Program-made: the position numbers and the translations under genes | Part shown: positions 43,182-52,016 of the stretch, piece by piece | How positions within the stretch are numbered: position 1 is the first letter of the stretch | How the letters are laid out: every line of letters starts with the position of its first letter | Assembly (NCBI GenBank): GCA_964584805.1 | Contig: CAZPAY010000001.1 | Location: 62,001-126,000 of the forward strand | Origin: JABHIE01 sp964584805 | Lineage (GTDB): Bacteria; Planctomycetota; UBA1135 | Direction of reading: 5' to 3' | Length of the DNA stretch: 64,000 bases | The notes under the pieces: model-generated | What the model saw: only the letters and a program-made list of their open reading frames with translations | Database searches by the model: none | What the model was told of the DNA's origin: nothing

Positions 43182-45779
43182 ATGAAGAAAAACCTCTTCC
43201 CAATGGCCGCTCTGGCCCTCCCCCTCACCCTCTTCACTGCAGGGTGCAGCTCTTCTGATTCCTCCTCTGACTGGTTTGCTGAGAATTCAACCTCGCCAGA
43301 AGCTCAGCCCACGAATGTGCTTCAAGAGGGCATGGAAGCTTCTTCCTTGCGCGAGCAAAAGACTTCGGTCTTGGTTGACGACCACCTCAGCAACGCTCGA
43401 GCATTCTATGCCGATGGCCGGCTTCTCGAAGCAGAAGAACGCCTCGTTATGGCCTTGCAGCTTGACCCAACACGGCGCGATGTCCGGGCTCTTTTAGAAG
43501 AAATGCAGGTTGCTCTTGGCCGCGCTAACACTTCGATTACGGGATCATCTGATGACGTCATCTTGGCCACGCGCGCAAAAGTTCAGCGCCTCGAAGCAGA
43601 AACGCTTTCTCATTACGAACGCGGCATGACTCTGCTCACTGCGGGTGACATTAAAGCAGCCATTGGCTCACTTCACCTTGCACAGGCCAACATTGCCAGC
43701 GCGCCATTCCAAATGGATTGGGCTGGCCTTGACTCGCAAGTCGAATCAAGCCTCGCGCAAGCACGGGCTGAATTTGATGCAACGCTTAGCTCAAATCGTG
43801 CAAAAAGCGAGCAAGATGTTCTAAATCAGCTCAATGCCGAAGCAATTGCAGAGTCTGCACGCTTGGCGAATCGCCGACAATCCATCTTCGACGATGGCGT
43901 AACGGCTTTTATTGCGGGCAACTTTGACCAAGCGATTCTGCATGCAGAGGATCTCCTGCAGGGCAACCCACTCGACGCACGCGCACTTGAGTTGAGGGAT
44001 TCGTCCCGCCGCGCTCGCCATGAGCGCATCTCCAGTGATTTTGTAACGGACCGCGCCGAGCGGTTCCTTTCATGGCGCGAAGACAATCAAGAGGCTTTGA
44101 TTCCCACCACGGGCATCTTGCAAGCCCCTGATGCTGACTACTGGGCGAGCATCACTGAATTGCGTAAGCGTTTTCGTGATACCATCGGCAAACAGGCTGA
44201 CAACCCAGCTAACGCAAACCTCATGGCTGAGATTGCCTCAAGCAAAGTTCCAGGTATTCAACTCGAAGGAGAGACTTCCATTGAAGCCGTTGTGGCCCAA
44301 CTGCGCCTGTACACCGATGTCCCATTCGTCGTCAGCCCATCTGCCATTGAAGCTGTCGATGCAGAAGGAATTGAGTTCAACATCAACCTTTCACACGAGT
44401 TGACCGTTGAAAACGCTCTAAACATCATCTCTGATGCAGCAGGCGACGGCGTTGCCTACACCCTGCGTAATGGCGTGGTCTACATCACTTCAAGCCAAGA
44501 TGCGCTTGGCGAGCTCGTCCTTAAGGCTCATGATGTCCAAGACCTCACCGCTGTCGTCCATGACTTTACAGCGCCAAAGATTAAGGATATTCGCCTCCCC
44601 GATGACGAAAGCCTTCCCGAAAGCGATGAGGCCATGTTTGGTGGTGTCTTGGAAGACGCACGCCAGATCATCAACGAGGACAACCTTGAAACTCTCATCC
44701 AGTCCTCTATCGCCCCCCTGACCTGGGAGGAAATGGAAGGCGTCTCTATCGCATATCAAAACGGTTTTCTTACCATCCGCCACACCGCAGAGGTTCAAAA
44801 CCAAGTCGCAACTTTCTTGGATTCTCTCCGTCAGTACAATTCGACTATGGTCACAATTGAGGCTCGCTTCCTCACGATTACCAAAGATTACCTCAGAGAG
44901 ATCGGGGTAGATTGGCGTGGTCTAGGCGGCGGCGCGGGTGCGAATGATTTAATCAACCTTGACGACCTCACATCTGGCCTCGAAGATGACACTTCGCTCG
45001 GCTTTGACAACGATGGCGATGGCCTTCCTGACGCTGCAGAAAGCAACCCTTCTGCGGGCATGTTCCTTGATGAAGGTGAAGATGGCGACATTCGTGCGCG
45101 TACGGAAAACATTCTCGGGGAATATGGTGAGCGCATTTCCAACTTCGGTGGCCTCACGATGCAATTTGCTTTCCTCGACGACCTTCAGTACAGCTTCCTG
45201 CTGCGCGCGGTTGAAAAGAGTCAGCATTCTGAGGTTCTTCAGTCCACATCTGTTTCGGCACAAAACACTCAACGAGCTTATATGACCATGCTCAACCAGG
45301 TCACCTATGTGCAAGACTTTGAGATTCAGGTTGCCCAGGCGGCCATGATTGCTGACCCAGTGATTGGAATCATCTCTGATGGTATCGCCCTTGATGTGCG
45401 CCCCACCATTTCAGAAGACCGCGATTATGTAAGTCTTGAGATTCGTCCAACGGTTGCAACTCTGATGCGCCCCATCAGTGAATTCACTTCATCTTTGGCT
45501 GGCTTGACCACGCCTGTGACTCTTCAACTCCCTGAGCTGCAAGTCGCGAGCGTTGAGACAACGGTCAAAATTCCAGATGGTGGAACTGTTTTGATTGGCG
45601 GCTTGAAGAAGCTCCTTAACATCGAACAACGCGCTGAAGTACCTTTCTTAGCTGACATCCCTGTGCTTACGATGCTCTTCAAATCAGAAGGTGAAGCCAG
45701 TGAAAGCCAAGATATCATCATCCTGCTTACTGCGCGCATCACTGATGCCAACGAAGTCGCTGCAACACTCTCCAACTAA
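43182..45779 (+). CDS. Lipoprotein secretin with N-terminal TPR region and Ca-binding-like insert (paralogue 2)
   Basis: An 865-residue secretin paralogous to the one at 33036. The signal ends in the lipobox FTAGC. A Ser/Asp-rich stretch, TPR-like repeats (about 60-110 and 235-275), two ring domains (about 370-460 and 490-560; LKAHDVQDLTAVVHDF, LIQSSIAPLTWEE), and the secretin domain (about 570-860, with IPDGGTVLIGGLKK) follow in the same order as in paralogue 1. It differs in a loop at about 600-630 that contains DNDGDGLPDAAE, a thrombospondin type 3-like calcium motif. ATG at 43182 is preferred to TTG at 43167. A strong terminator follows. Confidence 0.9.
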   Translation: MKKNLFPMAALALPLTLFTAGCSSSDSSSDWFAENSTSPEAQPTNVLQEGMEASSLREQKTSVLVDDHLSNARAFYADGRLLEAEERLVMALQLDPTRRDVRALLEEMQVALGRANTSITGSSDDVILATRAKVQRLEAETLSHYERGMTLLTAGDIKAAIGSLHLAQANIASAPFQMDWAGLDSQVESSLAQARAEFDATLSSNRAKSEQDVLNQLNAEAIAESARLANRRQSIFDDGVTAFIAGNFDQAILHAEDLLQGNPLDARALELRDSSRRARHERISSDFVTDRAERFLSWREDNQEALIPTTGILQAPDADYWASITELRKRFRDTIGKQADNPANANLMAEIASSKVPGIQLEGETSIEAVVAQLRLYTDVPFVVSPSAIEAVDAEGIEFNINLSHELTVENALNIISDAAGDGVAYTLRNGVVYITSSQDALGELVLKAHDVQDLTAVVHDFTAPKIKDIRLPDDESLPESDEAMFGGVLEDARQIINEDNLETLIQSSIAPLTWEEMEGVSIAYQNGFLTIRHTAEVQNQVATFLDSLRQYNSTMVTIEARFLTITKDYLREIGVDWRGLGGGAGANDLINLDDLTSGLEDDTSLGFDNDGDGLPDAAESNPSAGMFLDEGEDGDIRARTENILGEYGERISNFGGLTMQFAFLDDLQYSFLLRAVEKSQHSEVLQSTSVSAQNTQRAYMTMLNQVTYVQDFEIQVAQAAMIADPVIGIISDGIALDVRPTISEDRDYVSLEIRPTVATLMRPISEFTSSLAGLTTPVTLQLPELQVASVETTVKIPDGGTVLIGGLKKLLNIEQRAEVPFLADIPVLTMLFKSEGEASESQDIIILLTARITDANEVAATLSN

Positions 45780-45795
45780 AGAGTTTTTCGCAAAG

Positions 45796-45828
45796 AAAGC
45801 CGCCTACTCTATCGAGTAGGCGGCTTTT
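45796..45828. terminator. Strong bidirectional terminator
   Basis: A perfect 14-base stem, AAAGCCGCCTACTC (45796-45809) with GAGTAGGCGGCTTT (45814-45827), 4-base loop TATC, followed by a further T on the plus strand and CTTTG on the minus strand. It lies between the convergent secretin 2 and HAD genes and probably serves both. Confidence 0.93.
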
Positions 45829-45859
45829 CCATTTCTTCTATCACCCGCGGGTCAAAGAA

Positions 45860-46588
45860 TTAGAGCGGTAACTGATAATCGCGGATTAACAAAGCGCGTA
45901 GCTCAGGCAGTGATGAAACAGTATAGTCGGGTTTCATTTGATCTTGTAAGTGGTCATATTTACCAACTCCGGTGTGCCAAACAGTCGCCATGCCTGCTTG
46001 TGCTGCAGGGATAATATCGTTAAGCGGGTGATCCCCAACAAACATAGAGGCACTTGTTTTACAACCTGCGGTCATGCACGCTCTTCGAAAGATTTCGGGA
46101 TTGTTTTTTGCAATGCCAACCTGATCTGTAATGAAGAACAAATCTGGACGTACAAATTGATCCAGACCAAGTCGCAAAATCTTTTCCATTTGCTTGTGTA
46201 CCAGACCCGAAGTTATGACTCCAAGCTCAAGATCGTCGACCTTTAACAAAGCAGACAAAAGTGAAAGCGTGTCATCAGGAATGTGCAAGTCTTGCCATTT
46301 CGTCTCATGGTAGGCCATCACTCCAGCATGAACGAGCAAGATAGGGTTTGTACCAATCAACGAAGCCGCGGGCAGCCGCTGCAATAAGCGATTATAGTGG
46401 CGAGTATCGTTTGACCCGAACTCGGCGACAACAGCAGCCAGCTCGGCGAGTATCACGTCTTTATCACCTAAGAGCCCACGATCAAGCATGGCTTCAACGG
46501 CCTTTTCTCGAGCGCGAGCAACAAATTCGGTGGTCGAGAACAAAGTGTCATCGACATCAAAAAACAGGGCGCGCAGGGTGTGGCTCAC
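45860..46588 (-). CDS. HAD-superfamily hydrolase
   Basis: A 242-residue phosphatase-fold protein with a complete active site: motif I FFDVDDTLF, motif II GVITSGL, the motif III lysine in IAKNNPEIF, and motif IV VGDHPLNDI. The cap insertion after motif I is helical (about 20-95), as in YjjG and related nucleotide phosphatases. It ends opposite the secretin 2 gene and follows the double ABC ATPase gene by 9 bases on the same strand, so they may be co-transcribed. Substrate unknown. Confidence 0.87.
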   Translation of the reverse strand: MSHTLRALFFDVDDTLFSTTEFVARAREKAVEAMLDRGLLGDKDVILAELAAVVAEFGSNDTRHYNRLLQRLPAASLIGTNPILLVHAGVMAYHETKWQDLHIPDDTLSLLSALLKVDDLELGVITSGLVHKQMEKILRLGLDQFVRPDLFFITDQVGIAKNNPEIFRRACMTAGCKTSASMFVGDHPLNDIIPAAQAGMATVWHTGVGKYDHLQDQMKPDYTVSSLPELRALLIRDYQLPL

Positions 46589-46597
46589 CTAGATATC

Positions 46598-48220
46598 CTA
46601 ACCCAAATCGGCCGCTAGCAAGGCCTGAGTTTGTGGATGTGACGGATTACCCAATACCTGCGCCACATCTCCCCTTTCCACAATCTGCCCATTTTTCAGT
46701 ACAGCAATGCGATGGGCGAAGCTAGCAACAGATGTCAAATCATGGGTGATAAAAAGGCAAGCCGCCCCGGTTTCTTCTTGAAGTTGCGCCAGAAGATTAA
46801 GGTGCTGCTTTCGAAGAGGCGCGTCGAGGGCCGACAAAGCTTCATCACAAACCAACAAGCTCGGTCTCAACGCAATAGCGCGGGCAAGTGCAGCACGCTG
46901 GCACTGGCCACCGCTTAATGCACCCGGAAGAGCATCACCTTGCTCGAGCTCAAGTCCTACGCGCAAGAGCAATGCATCCACCTCTTGCCGCAGTGCGTCA
47001 CCTTTTGCAGTGCCATGAATTTCAAGAGGTTGAGCAATCGAATCACGAATGCTCATACGCGGGTCTAATGAACTCACTGGGTCCTGAAACACCAACGCAA
47101 AATGCTTACGCAAAGGGCGTAGCTCAGTTGCCGGCCGTGCCAAAACATCAAAGGCTGGCACGCCCTGTGGTTCGATAAAAACTTGGCCCCTCGCCTGTGG
47201 AAGTAAACCCATAACGGCACGGCCGATCGTTGACTTACCACTTCCAGACTCACCGACCAAAGCGAGCACTTCACCCTTATTCACTTCGAAAGTCACATCA
47301 CGAACGGCCTCTGACCAAGAACGAGTCATTCCAAACCAATTCCGCTCAGCTGGATACTTCACTGACAATTGATTCACGCGCAAGACCGGTTGGTTGCCGT
47401 CGCATGCAATTTTTCGGAAATCACCTCTGGGCAATTTAGAGGCAGAGACCCATTCTTGGCTGAAAGAAGCTTGCGGCTTTTCAAAAAGATCGTTGGTTGG
47501 GGCATCCTCAACTAGCCCCGTGCGGTTCAGTAAAACAACGCGATCGCTCATATGCCGAACCAAAGCTAAATCATGGCTGATCCAGAGTAAGGCTAAGCCT
47601 CGCTCGCGCCGAATTCGGTTCACTAAATCAAGAATTTTCGCCTTTAGGACGGGGTCCAAAGCTGTCGTGGGTTCATCTGCAATCAACAATTGAGGCTCGC
47701 CGGCAAGTGCCAAGGCCAACATCACCCGCTGGCGTTGGCCACCACTCAATTCAAAGGAATAGCGCCGCAGCGTCTTTTGGGGCTCACGAAGCCCGACCTC
47801 AGCCAACAATTCAGCGGCCATTTTTTGCTGAGCATCCTGCTCAAGCTCGGGTCGATGCAATGCCAAAACCTCACACAACTGGTATCCCACCCGCAAGACA
47901 GGATTCAATGCGGTTGCAGGGTCTTGAAATACCATAGCCATTTGCCCGCCGCGATAAGCCAGCCACTGCTTTTCAGAAATCTTCGTCAACTCCTTACCCA
48001 AAAAGCGAATGCTCGTTTCATCGGAAGTGGACAGATTGGGCGGCAATAGCCCCATTAAGCTCAATGCGGTCAAGCTCTTGCCAGATCCAGAAGGCCCCAC
48101 CAAAGCGACGGCTTCGCCTTGAGCAATTGAAAAACCACTCATTTGCAACAAAGGAACTGCGCCTTCCTGCGAGCTTAACTGCACGCAAAGATTTTCGATT
48201 GTCAGGAGTGGAGGATTCAC
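46598..48220 (-). CDS. Fused double ATPase of a peptide ABC transporter (OppDF/DppDF-like)
   Basis: Two oligopeptide-type ABC ATPase domains in one chain of 540 residues, as in YejF. Domain 1: Walker A GPSGSGKS, signature LSGGQRQR, Walker B LLIADEPTTALD. Domain 2 (from about 285): Walker A GESGSGKS, signature LSGGQCQR, Walker B LLVCDEALSALD, where the usual DEPTS is changed to DEALS. The start is taken as GTG at 48220, because the longer frame to 48286 would run into the divergent oppA gene. TAGAAT lies 7 bases before this GTG. It probably drives the OppABC proteins encoded divergently. Confidence 0.92.
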   Translation of the reverse strand: MNPPLLTIENLCVQLSSQEGAVPLLQMSGFSIAQGEAVALVGPSGSGKSLTALSLMGLLPPNLSTSDETSIRFLGKELTKISEKQWLAYRGGQMAMVFQDPATALNPVLRVGYQLCEVLALHRPELEQDAQQKMAAELLAEVGLREPQKTLRRYSFELSGGQRQRVMLALALAGEPQLLIADEPTTALDPVLKAKILDLVNRIRRERGLALLWISHDLALVRHMSDRVVLLNRTGLVEDAPTNDLFEKPQASFSQEWVSASKLPRGDFRKIACDGNQPVLRVNQLSVKYPAERNWFGMTRSWSEAVRDVTFEVNKGEVLALVGESGSGKSTIGRAVMGLLPQARGQVFIEPQGVPAFDVLARPATELRPLRKHFALVFQDPVSSLDPRMSIRDSIAQPLEIHGTAKGDALRQEVDALLLRVGLELEQGDALPGALSGGQCQRAALARAIALRPSLLVCDEALSALDAPLRKQHLNLLAQLQEETGAACLFITHDLTSVASFAHRIAVLKNGQIVERGDVAQVLGNPSHPQTQALLAADLG

Positions 48221-48267
48221 CGCATTGATTCTAGTCTGACGCTGCCCCCCGCCGCTATCCTGCTCAT

Positions 48268-49803
48268 GTGCATTGTCCGAAAGCACTCACTCGCGCATCC
48301 CGACTTCTCATTCTGCTCTCAGTAGTTTGCCTCACGGCATGTGCACCCCAACCAGCGGACCTCCGCATCAGCAATGGCGCCGAGCCTTCCATCCTCGACC
48401 CACAAATTTCCACGGGGCTTGCAGACGCTCGAGTTTTGTCTGCACTTTTTGAGGGGCTCACCCGCCTCGACAGCCAAACTTTGCAGCCTATTCCTGGCCT
48501 GGCCACTCACTGGACTACCACCCCAGATCACAGAGAATGGGCCTTCCATCTCCGAGAAAACGCAAAATGGTCCAACGGGCAATCGCTCACTCCACAGGAT
48601 GTCATCGCATCCTGGAAACGCCTACAAAATCCAAATACTGCTGCGCCTTATGCGGACTGGCTTTCAAATTCTACCTTTTACGCATCTGGCCCAGTCATTC
48701 ACATCCAATTCAAGTACGCCAACTGGAATTTCGCTGAGCAATGCGCTTGGCCTGCATTGGCACCCATCCCGCAAAAATTGCGTGATGGAGAAACTCCAGC
48801 GTTAGAGTTTGGCCAAATCTCTTCCGGCCCGTATCAACTTGATTTTAGACGCCTCCGAGACCGAATTCGCCTCAAGAGCAACACTCATTATTGGAGAGCC
48901 AAGGATGTCCAGATACAAACCATTGATTTCTTCACGGTTGAATCCAACACTACGGCACTCAATCTTTTCTTAACAAAAGACATTCACTACACAGCGAAAG
49001 TCCCCCCCCTCGCAGTACCGGCACTTCGACTGCAACATGCGAGCGAGTTCATAACCGCGCCACAGTTCGCAACTTGTTTTTTGCGATTCCAAACGCAGCA
49101 AGGTCCCCTCACAGACCCCTCACTTCGCAAAGCTCTTAGCCTTGCCATTGACCGCGAGGCCATGATTTCTGTGTTAGGCGCCGGATGCCGTCCAGCGGAG
49201 CGATTCGTTCCTCCCGACCTCACGGATTTCCAACACGAGCCAAAGCGGAGCATGGCCTTTTCGCCAAACGCGGCTCGCGATGCACTCGCGGAATGCACTT
49301 ACGACGACAGCATCGATGGCCCCCTTGAATTTCTTTTTCCATCCAGCCCACGCAATCGAATCTTGGCAGAGTTTCTCCAAGACCAATGGCGTCAAAACCT
49401 CGGCCTTGACATTCGCCTATCCAACCAAGAATGGAAAACCTTCCTCACGGCACAGCGCGGTCTTCAATATCAAATCTCCCGCTCCTCTTGGGTTGGAGAC
49501 TACCTTGCGCCGGAAACATTCCTGAGTGTCTTTCAAAGTGAGAGTGGCAACAACCGAACCGGCTGGAAGAACAAAGAATATGATCAATCACTACTAGAAG
49601 CCAAGGTGGCAACGACTCCACATGCGCGGTTTGCGGCATTATTGCATGCGGAAGATATTCTCTTGAACGAGCATGTCATCCTCCCGCTCTATCACGACGA
49701 ATCTCTTGAGCTCGTGTCACCAGACCTCATCGGATTGCATCAAAATCTGCGTGGCTGGATTGACTGGTCGACCCTTTCCTTCCAAGAGAAGTCCCATGAC
49801 TAG
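48268..49803 (+). CDS. oppA: Peptide-binding lipoprotein of an ABC importer (OppA/DppA family)
   Basis: Family 5 extracellular solute-binding protein of 511 residues. The signal peptide ends in a lipobox (LTACAP, cysteine about 25). Typical blocks are ISNGAEPSILDPQISTGLAD near the mature start, LFEGLTRLDSQTLQPIPGLA, WAFHLRENAKWSNGQSLTPQ and DVIASWKRL. The GTG at 48268 is the first start that gives a complete signal peptide. The permease gene downstream overlaps its end by 8 bases. Confidence 0.92.
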   Translation: MHCPKALTRASRLLILLSVVCLTACAPQPADLRISNGAEPSILDPQISTGLADARVLSALFEGLTRLDSQTLQPIPGLATHWTTTPDHREWAFHLRENAKWSNGQSLTPQDVIASWKRLQNPNTAAPYADWLSNSTFYASGPVIHIQFKYANWNFAEQCAWPALAPIPQKLRDGETPALEFGQISSGPYQLDFRRLRDRIRLKSNTHYWRAKDVQIQTIDFFTVESNTTALNLFLTKDIHYTAKVPPLAVPALRLQHASEFITAPQFATCFLRFQTQQGPLTDPSLRKALSLAIDREAMISVLGAGCRPAERFVPPDLTDFQHEPKRSMAFSPNAARDALAECTYDDSIDGPLEFLFPSSPRNRILAEFLQDQWRQNLGLDIRLSNQEWKTFLTAQRGLQYQISRSSWVGDYLAPETFLSVFQSESGNNRTGWKNKEYDQSLLEAKVATTPHARFAALLHAEDILLNEHVILPLYHDESLELVSPDLIGLHQNLRGWIDWSTLSFQEKSHD

Positions 49804-50731
49804 GCTTACGACTTCACCACTCTTTCGCCGTTTCGTGGCTTTCCTTGGCACTCTAATTGTCGTCCACGCGATTTCTTTCTTCCTCTTGCATTCCGCGCGT
49901 GGCGGCCCATTTGATAGCGAACGGCAATTCTCCGCAGAAGTCGAGCAGGCTCTCTTGGCCCAATATCACCTTGATGAGCCGCTCATCCAGCAATACTTTC
50001 GCGCACTTCGAGATTTACTTTTCCATTTCGACCTCGGTCCGTCGTTGCGATACCGCGGCACTAGCGTTTCCACACTCCTCACTCAAGCAGCGCCGATTTC
50101 TCTAGCACTTGGCGCCAGCGCCTTAACCATTGCGCTTCTACTTGGCATACCGGCAGGGCTGTGGGCGGCATTGCGTAAGAACCAATGGCCAGACCGTGGG
50201 CTTTCCATCTTGACCTCGCTACTTCTGGCGCTTCCAAACTTCGTCCTCGCCGGCCTCGCTATTTCCGCTTTTTCATTTGCCATCCCCCTGTTACCACCTG
50301 CTGGGGCAACAACTCCGTTCCATTTCATTTTACCCGCGTTTTGCCTCGGCCTCCCCTGCGCAGCTCAATTGGCTCGCATCACACGCACCACAACTTTAGA
50401 GACCCTTCATTCCCCTGCAGTCCAAGCCGCCCGTGCACGAGGCGTTCATGGATTATCGCTCCTTTCGCGCCACATCCTTCAGCGAGCTCTCCTGCCTGTG
50501 CTTGCGTTTCTAGGACCAGCTGCTGCGGGCTTGCTCACCGGCTCACTCGTCCTGGAGCAAGTTTTTGCTCTGCCCGGGCTTGGCGCCCACTTTGTGCAAG
50601 CAGCCCTAAATCGAGACTACACCCTCGCCCTAGGCGCCACCCTTTTCTACACGGCTGTTCTTGGCTTCACAACTCTCCTCGCTGACTGGGGCATTTCCCG
50701 GCTCGACCCAAGAGCGGAGGCCCTGTCATGA
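49796..50731 (+). CDS. oppB: Peptide ABC transporter permease, OppB type
   Basis: A 311-residue inner-membrane permease. The N-terminus has the OppB layout: first helix, then ARGGPFDSER and LAQYHLDEPLIQQYFRALRD. About six helices in total and the permease-ATPase coupling loop (AARARGVHGLSLLSRHIL). ATG at 49796 overlaps the oppA stop by 8 bases; the frame from 49673 runs inside oppA and is rejected. Overlaps oppC as ATGA. Confidence 0.92.
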   Translation: MTRLTTSPLFRRFVAFLGTLIVVHAISFFLLHSARGGPFDSERQFSAEVEQALLAQYHLDEPLIQQYFRALRDLLFHFDLGPSLRYRGTSVSTLLTQAAPISLALGASALTIALLLGIPAGLWAALRKNQWPDRGLSILTSLLLALPNFVLAGLAISAFSFAIPLLPPAGATTPFHFILPAFCLGLPCAAQLARITRTTTLETLHSPAVQAARARGVHGLSLLSRHILQRALLPVLAFLGPAAAGLLTGSLVLEQVFALPGLGAHFVQAALNRDYTLALGATLFYTAVLGFTTLLADWGISRLDPRAEALS

Positions 50732-51597
50732 AGAGGCCATCTTCAATATCAAAGAGCACTTGGCTCAGCATCGGCCTCCTTTGCGCCATCGGCATACTGG
50801 CCTTTTTTGCGCCATTCCTTCCCCTCGAAGACGCCGCGGCCTTTCATCCCGAACGCTCTCTTCAATCCCCCGCATGGACGGCCTCTCCTATTTTAGGAAC
50901 GGATGCCTATGGTCGCGACCTATTGTCACGGACAATATTTGGGGCAAGAGTTTCACTCCTTGTTGGTTTCCTTGGCACCTTAGTCGCTCTGCTCATTGGT
51001 CTGCCCTTTGGCGCCATTGCTGGATTCCTCGGCGGGCGAGCTGATCGCTTCATGATGAGGATTGCCGACACAATGGAAAGCGTGCCCATGGTAGCTTTTG
51101 TGCTTTTTTTGTTGAGCATTCTTCAAGAATATCGCTTTGAAATGGCAGCTCTTGGCATCGGACGCTTACACCTCCTCTTTTTATCTGTAGGGCTTCTCTT
51201 TTGGCTGCCAACGGCAAGAGTGGCGCGCTCGGAAGCGTTGCGCCTAAGAAACGCGGCGTTCACCCAAGCAGCTGAGGCAACCGGTGCAACTCGCTTTCGG
51301 ACGCTCACGAAACACATCCTGCCCCACCTCATGGCCCCCGTCCTTGTCATCCTTGGACTGACTCTGCCTCGCGTGATTTTGATGGAAGCCTTCCTCTCCT
51401 TTCTAGGGCTTGGAGTTGAAGCGCCCAATGTAAGTTGGGGCTCACTGGCCAGTGAGGGCTTGGCCGCCATGAATCCCCTTATCGGCGGAAACTGGCTCTT
51501 CCTCGTGCCTGCATCGGCCTTAGCAATCACTCTGCTCGCGCTACACCATCTAGGCGACAAGTTACGCGACCGCCTCGAAAAAGGCGGTCGGCTCTAG
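50728..51597 (+). CDS. oppC: Peptide ABC transporter permease, OppC type
   Basis: A 289-residue inner-membrane permease. OppC hallmarks are SPILGTDAYGRDLLSRTIFG after the first helix and the coupling loop AAEATGATRFRTLTKHILPH. Five to six helices. Last gene of the oppABC operon, starting with a 4-base overlap and converging on ridA with 12 bases between. The ATPases are supplied by the divergent fused gene. Confidence 0.93.
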   Translation: MKRPSSISKSTWLSIGLLCAIGILAFFAPFLPLEDAAAFHPERSLQSPAWTASPILGTDAYGRDLLSRTIFGARVSLLVGFLGTLVALLIGLPFGAIAGFLGGRADRFMMRIADTMESVPMVAFVLFLLSILQEYRFEMAALGIGRLHLLFLSVGLLFWLPTARVARSEALRLRNAAFTQAAEATGATRFRTLTKHILPHLMAPVLVILGLTLPRVILMEAFLSFLGLGVEAPNVSWGSLASEGLAAMNPLIGGNWLFLVPASALAITLLALHHLGDKLRDRLEKGGRL

Positions 51598-51609
51598 GCC
51601 ACGCAATCG

Positions 51610-51984
51610 CTAAGCGCGCCAAGCAATCACTTCGATTTCAACTCGCACATCCAAGGGGAGACGGGCGACTTCGACAGTGCTTCTTGCAGGGCGGTGCTCA
51701 CCAAAAGCATCCGAATAGACTTCGTTCACAACGGCGAACTCTCCCATATCTGCTAGAAATACGGTTGTCTTTACAACATCAGAAAGGGAGTAGCCAGCAG
51801 CGCCTAAAACCGCACGCAAATTCTGAAACACCTGCAGCGCTTGCTCACGGACATCACCCGGGCACAGGTTACCTTCAGCATCAAGTGCGATTTGGCCACT
51901 GGTATAGAGGAATTGATCGACCTGCATGGCCTGACTGTAAGGGCCAATCGCTGCAGGAGCTTGATTTGTGGAGATGTTTTTCAT
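51610..51984 (-). CDS. ridA: RidA family enamine/imine deaminase
   Basis: A 124-residue trimeric protein that hydrolyses reactive 2-aminoacrylate made by PLP enzymes. The N-terminus is typical (APAAIGPYSQAM), followed by LYTSGQIALD, GYSLSDVVKTTVFLADMGEF, and the substrate-binding arginine in RPARSTVEVARLPLDVRVEI. All family positions look intact. It is 32 bases past the coaD stop on the same strand. Confidence 0.95.
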   Translation of the reverse strand: MKNISTNQAPAAIGPYSQAMQVDQFLYTSGQIALDAEGNLCPGDVREQALQVFQNLRAVLGAAGYSLSDVVKTTVFLADMGEFAVVNEVYSDAFGEHRPARSTVEVARLPLDVRVEIEVIAWRA

Positions 51985-52016
51985 GAAGTCTTGAAGCAGT
52001 TTTTTTCAGAGAGAAA

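Noticed and set aside
30523..45779. A complete type II secretion or type IV pilus locus
   Set aside because: No GspE/PilB ATPase, GspF/PilC or pilin-like gene is found, while ExbB/ExbD genes are present.
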